From the NCBI GenBank assembly GCA_023399155.1, contig JAEWQP010000016.1:323437-387436 (forward strand): a stretch of DNA of 64,000 bases, given 5' to 3'. The first letter of the stretch is position 1, and every line of letters starts with the position of its first letter. The DNA comes from Verrucomicrobiota bacterium. Its GTDB lineage: Bacteria > Verrucomicrobiota > Verrucomicrobiia > Opitutales > Opitutaceae. Below the pieces are notes generated by a model. That model worked only from the letters and a program-made list of their open reading frames with translations, was not told the origin of the DNA and ran no database searches. A program made the position numbers and the translations under genes. This document shows, piece by piece, positions 8,807 to 19,483 of the stretch.

Positions 8807-9583
8807 ATGAAGACCTACCTGTACTTGTCCTTGATCCCCGAGGCTCTGGTAGCCTCGCATCTGCCGCCCGAGGAGTTCGGCGCTTACTACGCCACAGGCT
8901 CCAAAAAGCGCTCACGTGGCCAGGCCGCGTTTTTTGAGATCCGTCCGGATTTCACCAGCGAGTACCTCCCGCTGCGCGACATCGAGGCGCGGTGCAGGCC
9001 GCACGAGGATGGCACGCCCAAGCGTTCCACCTACCTGAGCATCTATCGGGTGCTCGAGCACATCCCCGTGGCCCAGCTCGGCCGGCTCTATCTCGTCACC
9101 GACGACGGCAAGGTGCTGGGGCTCGACCGCGGACAGCACACGCCCGAGGAGGGCCGCACCTACAGCCTCTACCAGGAGTTCTGCCCGTTCACGCCCCGCG
9201 TGGTCAGCAAGTTCGGCCCGCTGGAGTTCTGCAGGCGCATCACCGACCGCCGTGAGCCTGTATCCGTGGACCGGATCGTATTCGCGGACCTGAAGCTCGA
9301 GGCGCTCGCGCGCGATCCCAACGCGCAGGACGTCGACAACCTGCCCTACTACAACCTCGAGCATCTCCGTGACTGCCTGCGCGAGATCTCCCGCGCCGCC
9401 GCCAAGCCGACGAAGACGGTGATCCGGCATTTCGCGGGCGACGTGCTCTTCCGCACGATCCGCCGGGGCTTCTACGTCGGCGACCAGCAGGACTTCGCCT
9501 ACTACCCGATGCCCTCGCGCGAGGAGCTCGAGTCGACGCACTACGTGTGGTGGCGCAGCGCCCAGACGACGTTTGGCGGCTGA
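8807..9583 (+). CDS. Conserved protein of unknown function
   Basis: This 258-residue soluble protein has no signal peptide or membrane helix. It begins MKTYLYLSLIPEALVASHLP and continues with a GSKKRSRGQAAFFE stretch. I recall similar proteins as conserved hypotheticals in several phyla, but I know no function. Sequence character (balanced hydrophobicity, many aromatic residues, YYNLEHLRDCLREIS helix, FRTIRRGFYVGDQQDFAYYP) is that of a real globular protein. I chose the ATG at 8807, where the recognisable sequence starts; the frame upstream is noise. It precedes the pyrophosphatase gene by 39 nt on the same strand and may be co-transcribed with it. Confidence 0.75.
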   Translation: MKTYLYLSLIPEALVASHLPPEEFGAYYATGSKKRSRGQAAFFEIRPDFTSEYLPLRDIEARCRPHEDGTPKRSTYLSIYRVLEHIPVAQLGRLYLVTDDGKVLGLDRGQHTPEEGRTYSLYQEFCPFTPRVVSKFGPLEFCRRITDRREPVSVDRIVFADLKLEALARDPNAQDVDNLPYYNLEHLRDCLREISRAAAKPTKTVIRHFAGDVLFRTIRRGFYVGDQQDFAYYPMPSREELESTHYVWWRSAQTTFGG

Positions 9584-9622
9584 TCCGCACGCTCCCCTTC
9601 CACCTTCGACTCCGCTCCTCCA

Positions 9623-11845
<2,223 letters not shown>

Positions 11846-11895
11846 GCCTTTAAGTCAACATGATTGACCGGCCGCGGCGCCTGCCGCGGTCCATC

Positions 11896-11930
11896 AAGCC
11901 GGCGAGACGATCTCCGTTTCGCCGGCTTTT
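11896..11930 (+). terminator. Intrinsic terminator after hppA
   Basis: A perfect 10-bp stem (AAGCCGGCGA with TCGCCGGCTT) around a 13-nt loop lies 50 nt past the hppA stop and runs into a short T-tract. The geometry fits a Rho-independent terminator, though the T-run is brief. Confidence 0.75.
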
Positions 11931-11994
11931 GCTTTCGGGCGGCACGGTGCGATCGTCGATCAATCTCGTTTCCTCGATCGAATCAGGTCACAGT

Positions 11995-12022
11995 GGGCAC
12001 CCGCCTTCGCCAAGGCTTCGGC
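11995..12022. repeat. Dispersed 28-bp repeat, copy 1
   Basis: A 28-bp sequence containing GCCTTCGCCAAGGC, which can fold as a 5-bp hairpin with a CGCC loop, is present here. An exact inverted copy sits at 19082-19109. Partial similarity extends about 13 nt further to the left of this copy (GTGCCC-CTG-GACC in reverse complement). Both copies are intergenic. It looks like a small dispersed repeat of the REP/MITE kind. Confidence 0.7.
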
Positions 12023-12119
12023 TGGTTCAAAACGATCGACCAGTCTCTGAAATGAAGGGCAGGGCTCATGCCTGGCCGCCCCCTTTCGCAAAGCAAGGAG
12101 CCGCAGACCCCGCTCCACC

Positions 12120-13043
12120 TCACGGCCACAGCGCAGCGGGATACTCGCCCGCAGCGATGAGCCTGCCGATGGCCGCGACGACGCGGGGCTTGTCCTCGCG
12201 ATAGGTCACGCCGAACCACGACGCGCGCACCGGCACCACGCTGGTTTCGGCCAGCCCGGAGAAGATCGACTCCGCCACGGCCGAAGGCAGGTAGTACTCC
12301 GCCTTCAGATCGCGGCCGTGCGTGGCGAGGAACTGGAGCAGGCCGTCCTCCAGCATGGGGAAAAAGGCCGGGGTGAATCCCCAGCAGTTCATCGATACGA
12401 GTGTATCGGACGAGATGCTACGAACCGTACCGTCGGGCAGCCGCGCGCGGCCTGCTCCATCGCCGGCCGCTTCGATCGCGGTCACTTCCTCGATGCCGCG
12501 CAGCCGCATCTGTGCGTCCACGCGGCAGACTCCGCGCGACACGCTGCCGTGTTCGGAAAGCGTATCCGCGATCCGGTAACCCGCCATGGCGAAGCGTGCC
12601 GGTCCGGCCGTCGCGGAGGCGGGCGACGCGGCGAAAAACTTCGCCAGGCTGGCAAACGCGTCGCGCCCGTAGAAGTCGTCCGCGTTGATGACCACGAACG
12701 GGCGCCGCACCGCATTGGCCGCGCACCAGACAGCGTGGCCCGTGCCCCAGGGCTTTGTCCGTTCCGCCGGGGGTTTGAAGAGCGGGTCCGGAAGCCGGTC
12801 GATCTCCTGGAACACGTAATCGACGGCGACGCGTTTCTCGAAGCGCGCCCCCACGCGCTCGCGAAAGACCGCCTCGAAGTCCCTGCGGATGATGAACACG
12901 ACGCGATCGAAACCGGCGCGCAGGGCGTCAAACACCGAATAATCGAGAAGCGTTTCGCCGTGCGGGCCGACCGGCTCGATCTGCTTGGCGCCGCCAAAGC
13001 GGCTGCCCATGCCGGCGGCCATGACGAGGAGGGTGGGTTTCAT
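12120..13043 (-). CDS. Nucleotidyltransferase (sugar-nucleotide type)
   Basis: This 307-residue protein starts with the nucleotide-binding motif MAAGMGSRFGGAKQ and contains NADDFYGRDA, where the acidic pair would bind metal. Both are hallmarks of NTP-transferase (GT-A-like) enzymes that join a nucleotide to a sugar phosphate. The substrate is not evident, and no sugar-nucleotide pathway surrounds it. I took the ATG at 13043, directly before PTLLVMAAG; the extra upstream residues of the longer frame are unlikely. The PIG-L-family gene lies 119 nt upstream on the same strand, so both may belong to one unit. Confidence 0.8.
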   Translation of the reverse strand: MKPTLLVMAAGMGSRFGGAKQIEPVGPHGETLLDYSVFDALRAGFDRVVFIIRRDFEAVFRERVGARFEKRVAVDYVFQEIDRLPDPLFKPPAERTKPWGTGHAVWCAANAVRRPFVVINADDFYGRDAFASLAKFFAASPASATAGPARFAMAGYRIADTLSEHGSVSRGVCRVDAQMRLRGIEEVTAIEAAGDGAGRARLPDGTVRSISSDTLVSMNCWGFTPAFFPMLEDGLLQFLATHGRDLKAEYYLPSAVAESIFSGLAETSVVPVRASWFGVTYREDKPRVVAAIGRLIAAGEYPAALWP

Positions 13044-13162
13044 GCGAAGAGAACTGGCCACGGAGGCACGGACACACGAAGGCGGCAATCAGGAACAGAA
13101 CCTCGCCCTCGCTCCGTTTCCCGGTGTCTCCTAGCCTCCATGACCCAGCGCCTCACACCCCC

Positions 13163-14020
13163 TCAGCCCACGCGCGTAAATCGCGACCAGATGTCGTCCG
13201 CGAGGCGCTTCACATGAGCGATGGTGAATGCCACCGGATCGAGCGCGTCGTCCTGGACGAGCGGCGTGAGGTCCATCGCATACGTGAGGCCATGCGCGTC
13301 GTCGACCGCATGCGAGTCGTGGAAGGTGGCGTGCGCGAGACGGCGGCCGGCCACTGCGAGGTCGTAGCGTTTACCCCCGCTGATCTGCGTATCAAATACG
13401 CCGGCCAGCGCGGACTGCAGATGCGGGCGGTCGCCGGCGGGCAGGGCGACTTTGCTGTCGCCGACCAACCAGTCGAGGTCGCGCCACACTTCGCACCCGT
13501 AGACCTTCGCGGGCCGGGTCTCCTGCGGCTGTGCGCGAAGCGCGGCAAGCGAGCGAAGAAACGTCGCGATGTGGGTGTCGTGCCGGTCCGCCGGATTGTG
13601 CAGGTAGACGGTGTGCGGCCGCATCCGGCCGAGAAGGAGCGCAAGTTCCTGGACCGGCGTGTCGTTCATCGCGTCCTTCACCGCCGCGCTGGGATGACCG
13701 AGTTGCACGACCGCAGAGTACTCGCCGATCACAGCTGCGGCGCGTTGCTCGGCGCGCCGGGCCTCGACCATCTCGCGTTCACTGTAGCCTGCGTACTGGC
13801 CAATGCGCGGGCTGCCCGCCCCATCGGTGAGGACGATCCCGGTGAACCACTGGTCGTTGCTGGCGAAACAGGCGGAGATCCCGTGCCACGCAAAAAACTC
13901 AAGATCGTCGGCATGGGCTGCGATCCCCAGGTGCGTGGTGCGTGCCAGCGCCTGCTCGACGGACGATCCGTCAGGGACAAACACGTCGGCCCCAGGTTGG
14001 GAGAATGCCGGAACAGACAC
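13163..14020 (-). CDS. PIG-L/LmbE-family deacetylase
   Basis: This protein (about 285 residues) matches the zinc-dependent PIG-L/LmbE family, which removes N-acetyl groups from GlcNAc-containing substrates. Visible motifs are GIAAHADDLEFFAW (family motif (A/P)HPDD(E/A), with Ala replacing Pro) and a later HNPADRHDTHI that supplies the further His/Asp ligands. The start is uncertain. No ATG suits, so I give the GTG at 14020 (VSVPAFSQPG); a GTG at 14059 with a purine-rich stretch upstream is an alternative. The frame stays open further upstream but reads as noise. The natural substrate cannot be told from sequence. Confidence 0.75.
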   Translation of the reverse strand: MSVPAFSQPGADVFVPDGSSVEQALARTTHLGIAAHADDLEFFAWHGISACFASNDQWFTGIVLTDGAGSPRIGQYAGYSEREMVEARRAEQRAAAVIGEYSAVVQLGHPSAAVKDAMNDTPVQELALLLGRMRPHTVYLHNPADRHDTHIATFLRSLAALRAQPQETRPAKVYGCEVWRDLDWLVGDSKVALPAGDRPHLQSALAGVFDTQISGGKRYDLAVAGRRLAHATFHDSHAVDDAHGLTYAMDLTPLVQDDALDPVAFTIAHVKRLADDIWSRFTRVG

Positions 14021-14433
14021 GCGCGCAAGTATCGCCCCGCGTCCGCCGAAGGAAAGCACCAAGCAGGCGGCCTTCCCCGCCCTGATTCCGATCCTGCCAT
14101 GTCGCGGGAGCGCCCCGGCATGGCGGCAGTCCTCGGAGACGCAGACGCAACCGCGCCGGCAGCCGGGCGGGTTGTTGGTTGATGCGAGAGTGACAAGCCC
14201 GCCCAAAGGTCGCGCACCACCGTTGCCGGCCGGCATGCCTCGCGCCTAAGTCGCGACCCAAAGCCATCGGGCCGGTCGGGCCTCGTGGCTCGCGGACGAG
14301 GCGCGGAGGCATTGCCCACGCGGATGTATCCGGTTCCTGCCCGCGTTCTTCCCTTCGCGACCGCGATGTGGGGAGCGCGAGCGGAAGAGGAAACGCATGA
14401 GGAGCGCCCTGCCCTCCACCCCCTGGCCGTGAA

Positions 14434-15414
14434 TCACTTTCCCGAATACCAGACGGCGCGCCGCCAGTTATGCCGGCGGAGACGCGCAAGCACGGCCGGC
14501 GCAAGGTCGGGCAGATCGGAGACCGCGCAATTGAGCGCGGCCTGTGTCGCGTTGCGCATGCCGGGGATGACCGTGCACACGGCCGGATGTGCCAGGATGA
14601 ACTTCAAGGCCGCCTGCGGGAGGGTGTAGCCGGTCTCGCGCAGGTCGTCGCGCACCTGTTCCACCCGGCGCACCGTGCGGACAACACGGTCGCCCGCGAA
14701 GTAGGCGCGGCGGAAATCGCCCTCGGGGAAGGTTGTATCCTCGGTGAACTTGCCCGTGAGAGAGCCTTCGTCGAACGGCACCCGCACGATCACGGCCACG
14801 CCGCACTCGCGGGCCACGTCGAGCAGCTCGGCAGCCGGTTCCTGCTCGAAGATGTTGTAGATGACCTGCACCGCGTCGATCCAACCGCCGCGCATCAGAT
14901 CGATCACGCTGTTCTGGTCGTGTTCCGGGGTGGATACACCGATGAGGCGCACCTTCCCTTCCACCTGGAGCTTGCGCAGGGCCATGAAGGGCGTGGGATT
15001 GCGATTCCAGGCACGTGTCCAGGTGTGCAACTGAAGCAAGTCAACACAGTCGGTCTCAAGGCACCGCAGGCGCTCCTCAAGATTTGCGCGCAGGTATCCC
15101 TCGGCGTAGCGCTCGTCGGCGCGGCAATGGGGAGACGGCGGCCACGTGCCCGCGACCGGCGGAGTCTTCGTGGCCACGAAAACGCGGCCGCCCGCGGCCC
15201 GGGTGCGCAGCACGCGCGCGATCGTGCGTTCGCTCCGGCCGTTGCCGTATCCGGCCGCGGTGTCGACGAAGGTAACGCCCAGATCGAGCGCGCGGTTCAG
15301 CGCGGCGATCGACTCGTCCTCGGGCTGGGGCCCCCAGCTGCCGCCGATCGCCCAGGCACCAAAGCCGATCTCGGAGACGTTAAATCCATGCTTGCCGAAC
15401 GCACGTTGCTTCAT
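14434..15414 (-). CDS. Aldo/keto reductase
   Basis: This 326-residue protein is an NAD(P)H-dependent aldo/keto reductase with a TIM-barrel fold. The catalytic tetrad can be read: Asp in FVDTAAGYGNG, Tyr in the same motif, Lys in VATKTPP, and His in LQLHTW. The nucleotide-binding C-terminal part has IPGMRNATQ in place of the common IPG(A/T)(R/K). The AAGYG(N)GRSE pattern and the 'GAWAIGG' start resemble the YhdN/AKR11-like subgroup. The carbonyl substrate is unknown. It is divergent from yhbY across about 325 nt. Confidence 0.9.
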   Translation of the reverse strand: MKQRAFGKHGFNVSEIGFGAWAIGGSWGPQPEDESIAALNRALDLGVTFVDTAAGYGNGRSERTIARVLRTRAAGGRVFVATKTPPVAGTWPPSPHCRADERYAEGYLRANLEERLRCLETDCVDLLQLHTWTRAWNRNPTPFMALRKLQVEGKVRLIGVSTPEHDQNSVIDLMRGGWIDAVQVIYNIFEQEPAAELLDVARECGVAVIVRVPFDEGSLTGKFTEDTTFPEGDFRRAYFAGDRVVRTVRRVEQVRDDLRETGYTLPQAALKFILAHPAVCTVIPGMRNATQAALNCAVSDLPDLAPAVLARLRRHNWRRAVWYSGK

Positions 15415-15737
15415 GGGCAGAACGTGCCGCGGGTCTCAGAATTCGTCGCCTCGAAAACGCAGATCGCCGGTGCCCTCGAGACACTCAATCGGCCTCCCAT
15501 GGCCGTTCGGCGTCCATGAGGCTCGCAACCCCGCCTCCGCGGGTCAAACGGACCCGGCGCACAGTCATGTTTGAAACGTGCTGATTATACGGTAGATACA
15601 AACGACCAGTGTGGTGCCTGCGCCTGCCGACTGCGCATCTGTGGTGCAGAACTGTGCTCCTGCTGTCTGGGGTGAAAAAGTCCGATCCGCAGCCTTGAGC
15701 ATTTCCGCGAATCGCTCTATCCAACTGGCTTCTGCAC
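15415..15737. other. Divergent intergenic region, aldo/keto reductase-yhbY
   Basis: About 320 nt separate two divergent genes, so promoters in both directions are expected. The part around 15570-15605 is clearly more AT-rich than its surroundings (TTGAAACGTGCTGATTATAC) and is the likeliest promoter area, but I cannot fix a -35/-10 pair with proper spacing. No small gene is convincing. Confidence 0.4.
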
Positions 15738-15740
15738 GTG

Positions 15741-16103
15741 ATGAAAGGATTCCAGAAAGCCTACTTGCGGGCTCTTGGCAAAACCCTCGAACCGACGGTG
15801 ATCGTTGGTAAAGGGGGGCTTACACCGGAGGTGATGGCCGAAATCCATCGTTCCTTCGACCGCCTTGAGCTGATCAAAGTCAAATTCACCTCCTTCAAGC
15901 TCAAAGACGAGAAGGACGAAATGGCCGAGAGCATCGCCCTCCAGACGAGTTCGTTTATGGCGGGCATGGTCGGTCACACGGCCCTCTTCTACAAGCAGGC
16001 CCCTGAGGCTCCCCGGCGGCGGATCCGCATCCCGGCCGAGCCCGAGGGCGAGCTGGTCGGCGCGGGCGGCGGCAAGTCGCTTCAGCGCTTCGGCGGTAAG
16101 TAA
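15741..16103 (+). CDS. yhbY: YhbY-family RNA-binding protein (CRM domain)
   Basis: This 120-residue protein carries a single CRM domain, the fold of the ribosome-assembly factor YhbY. The signature loop GKGGLTPEVMAEI at about 23-35 corresponds to the GxxG RNA-binding loop, and LIKVKFTSFK and IALQT follow at the expected spacing. A short arginine-rich tail extends past the domain. A GTG lies directly before the chosen ATG and would add one residue. The 3' end overlaps the end of the convergent carboxypeptidase gene by 22 nt. Confidence 0.9.
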   Translation: MKGFQKAYLRALGKTLEPTVIVGKGGLTPEVMAEIHRSFDRLELIKVKFTSFKLKDEKDEMAESIALQTSSFMAGMVGHTALFYKQAPEAPRRRIRIPAEPEGELVGAGGGKSLQRFGGK

Positions 16104-17602
16104 AGCGGAGCGTAACGCTCCCGGAGGTAATCCAGGAGGTGGCGCGGCGAGAGTTCTTCGCCCGCCACCCGGCGAACGAGGTCGCGCGTGTCGAATCGTT
16201 TGCCATGGCGGTGGATGTGCTCGCGCAGCCAGCCGAGCAACCGCGAGAAATCGCCGCGGGCGAAGTCGTCCTCCAGGCCTGGCAACGCCGCGCGCACGGC
16301 ATGCCAAAGCTGCGCGGCGATCATGTTGCCGAGGCAGTAGCTCGGAAAATAGCCGAATGCGCCCCCCGACCAGTGCACGTCCTGCAGCACGCCCTCGGCA
16401 TCGCTCCGTGGCTCGAGGCCGAGGAGTTCACGGGTGAGCGCACGCCAGGCGGCAGGCAGCTCGGCGACCGCAATGCGCCCCGCGAACAGGGCCCGCTCGA
16501 GTTCGAATCGCAGGATGATGTGCAGGTTGTAGGTCACCTCGTCGGACTCGATCCGGACCGGATGCAGCCCGACCTTGTTGATGGCGCGATAGAGTTCCTC
16601 GGAGCTGACGTGATCGAGCCGGCCGGGGAACCGGGCCCGCAGCCGCGGCTCATAGAACGCCCAAAAACCCCGGCTGCGCCCGACTTGATTTTCCCACAGG
16701 CGACTCTGCGACTCATGGATCGCCATGCCCACCGCCTCACCCAGAGGCGTGCCCAGTGCCTCGACCGGCAGCCCCTGCTCGTAGAGTCCGTGCCCGGTCT
16801 CGTGAATGGCGGAAAAGAGCGAATCGAGCGGCAGGTCTTCCTTGAAGCGCGTGGTCATGCGCGTATCCGCCGCATCGCCGGAACAGAACGGATGCACCGC
16901 CACGTCGATGCGGCCGCGCCGGTAGTCGAAGCCCAGGGCGCTCGTGACCTCCCGCAGAAAGGCATCCTGTTCCGCCACCGAGAAGCCCGTCAGCAGGTCC
17001 TCCCGGGCCGCGCCTGCCGCGGCCACGATCTCGCGTACGAATGGCACCAGTCCGGCCCGCAACTCCGCGAAAAGCGCCTCGACCTGGGCCTCGTTCATCC
17101 CCGGATCGAAACGATCCAGAAAGTAGTCGTAGGGCCGGTCGCCACATCCCAAATACGCCGCCTCCCGTCGGGCCATGTCGAGCTGCCGCTCAAGAAAGGG
17201 CGCGAAGAGGGCGAAGTCCGAGGTGGCGCGAGCCCGCGTCCAGATGTGATAGGCTTCGCTGTCGAGAGCGGCCTTCTCGGCGACGAACTCGGAAGGCAGC
17301 CTCGTCACCCGGTCGTAGTCGCGCCGTGCGTGGCGCACGATCACGGCCTCGTCTGAATCTGCAGCCGCAGCCGCGGAGGCCTCCTCGAGGCGGTCCAGCA
17401 ACACGCCGATCTCCGGGTCCGACGCGGCGCGGTGAGTGAGCTCCGCCATCAACGCGAGCTGCGACGCGCGGCGATCGCCACTCGCGGGCGGCAGATTCAC
17501 CTGCTCGTCCCATTGCAGGAGACTGACGATCGAGCCCAGGACGTTGGCGCGCTTGAGGCGGGCGATGAGCGTGGCGAGGGCCGGCGAGGATACGGGTGGC
17601 AT
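16082..17602 (-). CDS. M32 family metallocarboxypeptidase (Taq type)
   Basis: This 506-residue protein is a thermostable carboxypeptidase 1-like peptidase of family M32, which removes C-terminal residues from peptides. The zinc motif HETGH is at residues 267-271, followed at the family distance by AVGMAIHESQSRLWEN, which supplies the third ligand (Glu). The HPF(C)SG, DVR/DTRMTTR and HEIH-like regions also match. The length is the family norm. I chose the ATG at 17602 (MPPVSSPALATLIARLK). No secretion signal is seen, so it is cytoplasmic. Confidence 0.93.
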   Translation of the reverse strand: MPPVSSPALATLIARLKRANVLGSIVSLLQWDEQVNLPPASGDRRASQLALMAELTHRAASDPEIGVLLDRLEEASAAAAADSDEAVIVRHARRDYDRVTRLPSEFVAEKAALDSEAYHIWTRARATSDFALFAPFLERQLDMARREAAYLGCGDRPYDYFLDRFDPGMNEAQVEALFAELRAGLVPFVREIVAAAGAAREDLLTGFSVAEQDAFLREVTSALGFDYRRGRIDVAVHPFCSGDAADTRMTTRFKEDLPLDSLFSAIHETGHGLYEQGLPVEALGTPLGEAVGMAIHESQSRLWENQVGRSRGFWAFYEPRLRARFPGRLDHVSSEELYRAINKVGLHPVRIESDEVTYNLHIILRFELERALFAGRIAVAELPAAWRALTRELLGLEPRSDAEGVLQDVHWSGGAFGYFPSYCLGNMIAAQLWHAVRAALPGLEDDFARGDFSRLLGWLREHIHRHGKRFDTRDLVRRVAGEELSPRHLLDYLRERYAPLYLPPKR

Positions 17603-17728
17603 GGAATTGTTGACTCGGGTGATGTAAAAGCACCGGCCGGGGATTTCTCTTGCGCCCACGAATGCGAGTGCTCAGCTCAGCGTCCCCTCCTCCGGAGCCC
17701 AGCGCAAACGGAACATACATACAATAAC

Positions 17729-18793
17729 ATGACAATATCGCTCAACCTCATCCATCGCGTCCGCATGCTGGGCGCGATCGCTGGCCTCATCGCGTGGGTC
17801 GTGTCCGCTTCGGCTGACGTGGTCGAAACGAGCAATGGCTCGGTGATTCGCGGCAAGGTTATCGCCTCCGACGAGGGTGTCATCAAGGTCGACACCGAGT
17901 TCGCGGGCGTGGTCACGATCAAGCAGGATCAGATCAAGTCCATCACCACGGACGATCCCATTCACATCGCGCTCAAGGATGGCACGAACACCAAGGGCGC
18001 GCTCGACACCTCCGGCTCCACCTTGCGGGTGAGCACGCCCACCGGCGTGCTCTCCACGCAAACCGAAGCCGTCACGGCCGTGTGGCGCGACGGCGACAAG
18101 AGCCCGGCGGACAAGGCGATGGATGCGCTTCGTCGCAAGTGGACCTATCGCATCGCGGCCGATATCAATGGCAAGAACGGCAACACCGAACGCATGTTCA
18201 TCGGCACTGACTTCGAGGCGGTGCTCAAGAGCAGCGATGACCGCCTTGCCTTCTACGGGCGCTATGCGCGCGGCGAGGAGAACGACGCGACCACGCAGGA
18301 CGAGGCCAAGGGTGGCGTGGACTACTCAAACTTCTTCACCGAGAAGATGTCGTGGTACGTGCGCACCGAGCTCGGCTTTGACCGTACCAAGGATCTGGAT
18401 CTCCGCTCCCAAACTGCAGTCGGTCTCGGCTACCATTTCCAGAAGAGGACGAACTGGACGCTGGAGGGCCGCGTCGGTCTCAACTACCGTTTCGAGGACT
18501 ACGCTGCGTCGCTCGAGGACTTTGACTCCGCCGGCATCGACCTGGGCCTGATCAATCGCTACGAGTTCCCCTGGGGCCGCCTGACGAACACGATCACGGC
18601 CACGCCCTCGTTCAACGATTTCTCGAACTTCGTGCTCTTGCACGAGAGCGCGGTCGAAATGCCGATCAGCACGGGTGAATTCTGGAAGCTCCGCTTCGGT
18701 ATCCGCAACGACTATACGAGCGAGCCGCCGAATCCCGGCCTGAAGAAGCACGACTGGACCTATTTCTCACAGCTCGTGCTCAACTGGGACTGA
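17729..18793 (+). CDS. DUF481/YdiY-like outer-membrane beta-barrel protein
   Basis: This 354-residue protein has a signal peptide ending near SASA (about residue 30). A small beta module (TSNGSVIRGKVIASDEGVIK) repeats in a related form (KDGTNTKGALDTSGSTLRVS). The C-terminal two thirds has alternating hydrophobic/polar strands (YRIAADINGKNGNTER, RLAFYGRYARGEE, WYVRTELGFDRT) and ends in FSQLVLNWD, typical of the DUF481 family of predicted outer-membrane barrels. The function of that family is unknown. The start ATG at 17729 gives a clean signal peptide. A strong terminator follows 50 nt after the stop. Confidence 0.85.
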   Translation: MTISLNLIHRVRMLGAIAGLIAWVVSASADVVETSNGSVIRGKVIASDEGVIKVDTEFAGVVTIKQDQIKSITTDDPIHIALKDGTNTKGALDTSGSTLRVSTPTGVLSTQTEAVTAVWRDGDKSPADKAMDALRRKWTYRIAADINGKNGNTERMFIGTDFEAVLKSSDDRLAFYGRYARGEENDATTQDEAKGGVDYSNFFTEKMSWYVRTELGFDRTKDLDLRSQTAVGLGYHFQKRTNWTLEGRVGLNYRFEDYAASLEDFDSAGIDLGLINRYEFPWGRLTNTITATPSFNDFSNFVLLHESAVEMPISTGEFWKLRFGIRNDYTSEPPNPGLKKHDWTYFSQLVLNWD

Positions 18794-18844
18794 TCGACTC
18801 CCCGCCCACGGGCGTGCCGCTGCGGCGGACCGTTCGATCACGCA

Positions 18845-18874
18845 GCCCCGCCTTTTTTCAGGCGGGGCTTTTTT
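18845..18874 (+). terminator. Intrinsic terminator after the DUF481 gene
   Basis: A perfect 8-bp GC stem (GCCCCGCC with GGCGGGGC) around a TTTTTTCA loop is followed by six T residues. This is a textbook Rho-independent terminator, 51 nt past the stop codon. Confidence 0.95.
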
Positions 18875-18925
18875 CATCCATACGGGGCAGAAGAGTAAAC
18901 CTTGAATGATCCCGAAAGAATGGTC

Positions 18926-18945
18926 GGACACAGAAACCACGGAGG
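18926..18945. repeat. CACRGAG-type tract
   Basis: The intergenic sequence GGACACAGAAACCACGGAGG belongs to a set of similar tracts of repeated CACAGA/CACGGA units found at several intergenic sites in this window (also near 13058, 58890, 61730 and 63711). Confidence 0.5.
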
Positions 18946-19081
18946 GTGGCGCCGAGAACAGGCACGAGTTGTCCAGGGTTCGCCCGCTTCGGCTCATCAC
19001 CTCGTGGGCGAATCATGAGGGCTGATCTCGGTTCTGCAGAGAGCCGCACTGCAGACTCCGTCATCGTCCCCTGCTCGCCAC

Positions 19082-19109
19082 GCCGAAGCCTTGGCGAAGG
19101 CGGGTGCCC
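19082..19109. repeat. Dispersed 28-bp repeat, copy 2
   Basis: This is an exact inverted copy of 11995-12022, with partial similarity continuing about 13 nt further right. It contains the 5-bp hairpin GCCTT-(GGCG)-AAGGC. It lies in a gene-free interval. Confidence 0.7.
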
Positions 19110-19483
19110 GCTGCGACCGGATGCACGAGCAAATCAGGATGAGTTCGACCGACGTTCACCGACTTCAGAAGAGCGCCGTCCACGAAGCGAAACGAGGGAC
19201 AAAGGCCGTCCCCGACGACTGAATACCTGCGGTCCGGAAACCACCCGTTGAACCCAGGCGGTGAACCCTTCGTGTCGCTCGTTTCACACCCACGGCTCCA
19301 TCCCCGGTTTTTCTTTGTTACCTTCTGTGAAGTCCCGCTCCGAAATCGTTCTGATTTTTGGGGTGTCCCGCGCTCGGAAAGCGGACCGCATGGAAGATCC
19401 GGGCGATTCCGTTCGTGCAGGGCGTACAACAGAAGGGGCGGCCACAGCCGCCCCGCTAAACCATCGAACCGGCCGGAGTCCGG

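Larger units (their letters stand above)
18875..19483. other. Intergenic region with dispersed repeats only
   Basis: About 600 nt lie between the DUF481 terminator and the end of the convergent YfgM-like gene. I see one CACRGAG tract (18926-18945) and the second copy of the 28-bp dispersed repeat. The open frames that cross the region translate the repeats and show no protein family, so I annotate no gene here. Confidence 0.5.

Noticed and set aside
15485..15724. 79-codon frame between aldo/keto reductase and yhbY
   Set aside because: Highly charged noise across the presumed divergent promoter; no conserved pattern.
19061..19429. 122-codon open frame in the gap after the DUF481 gene
   Set aside because: It runs through the 28-bp repeat and translates it; no homology pattern.
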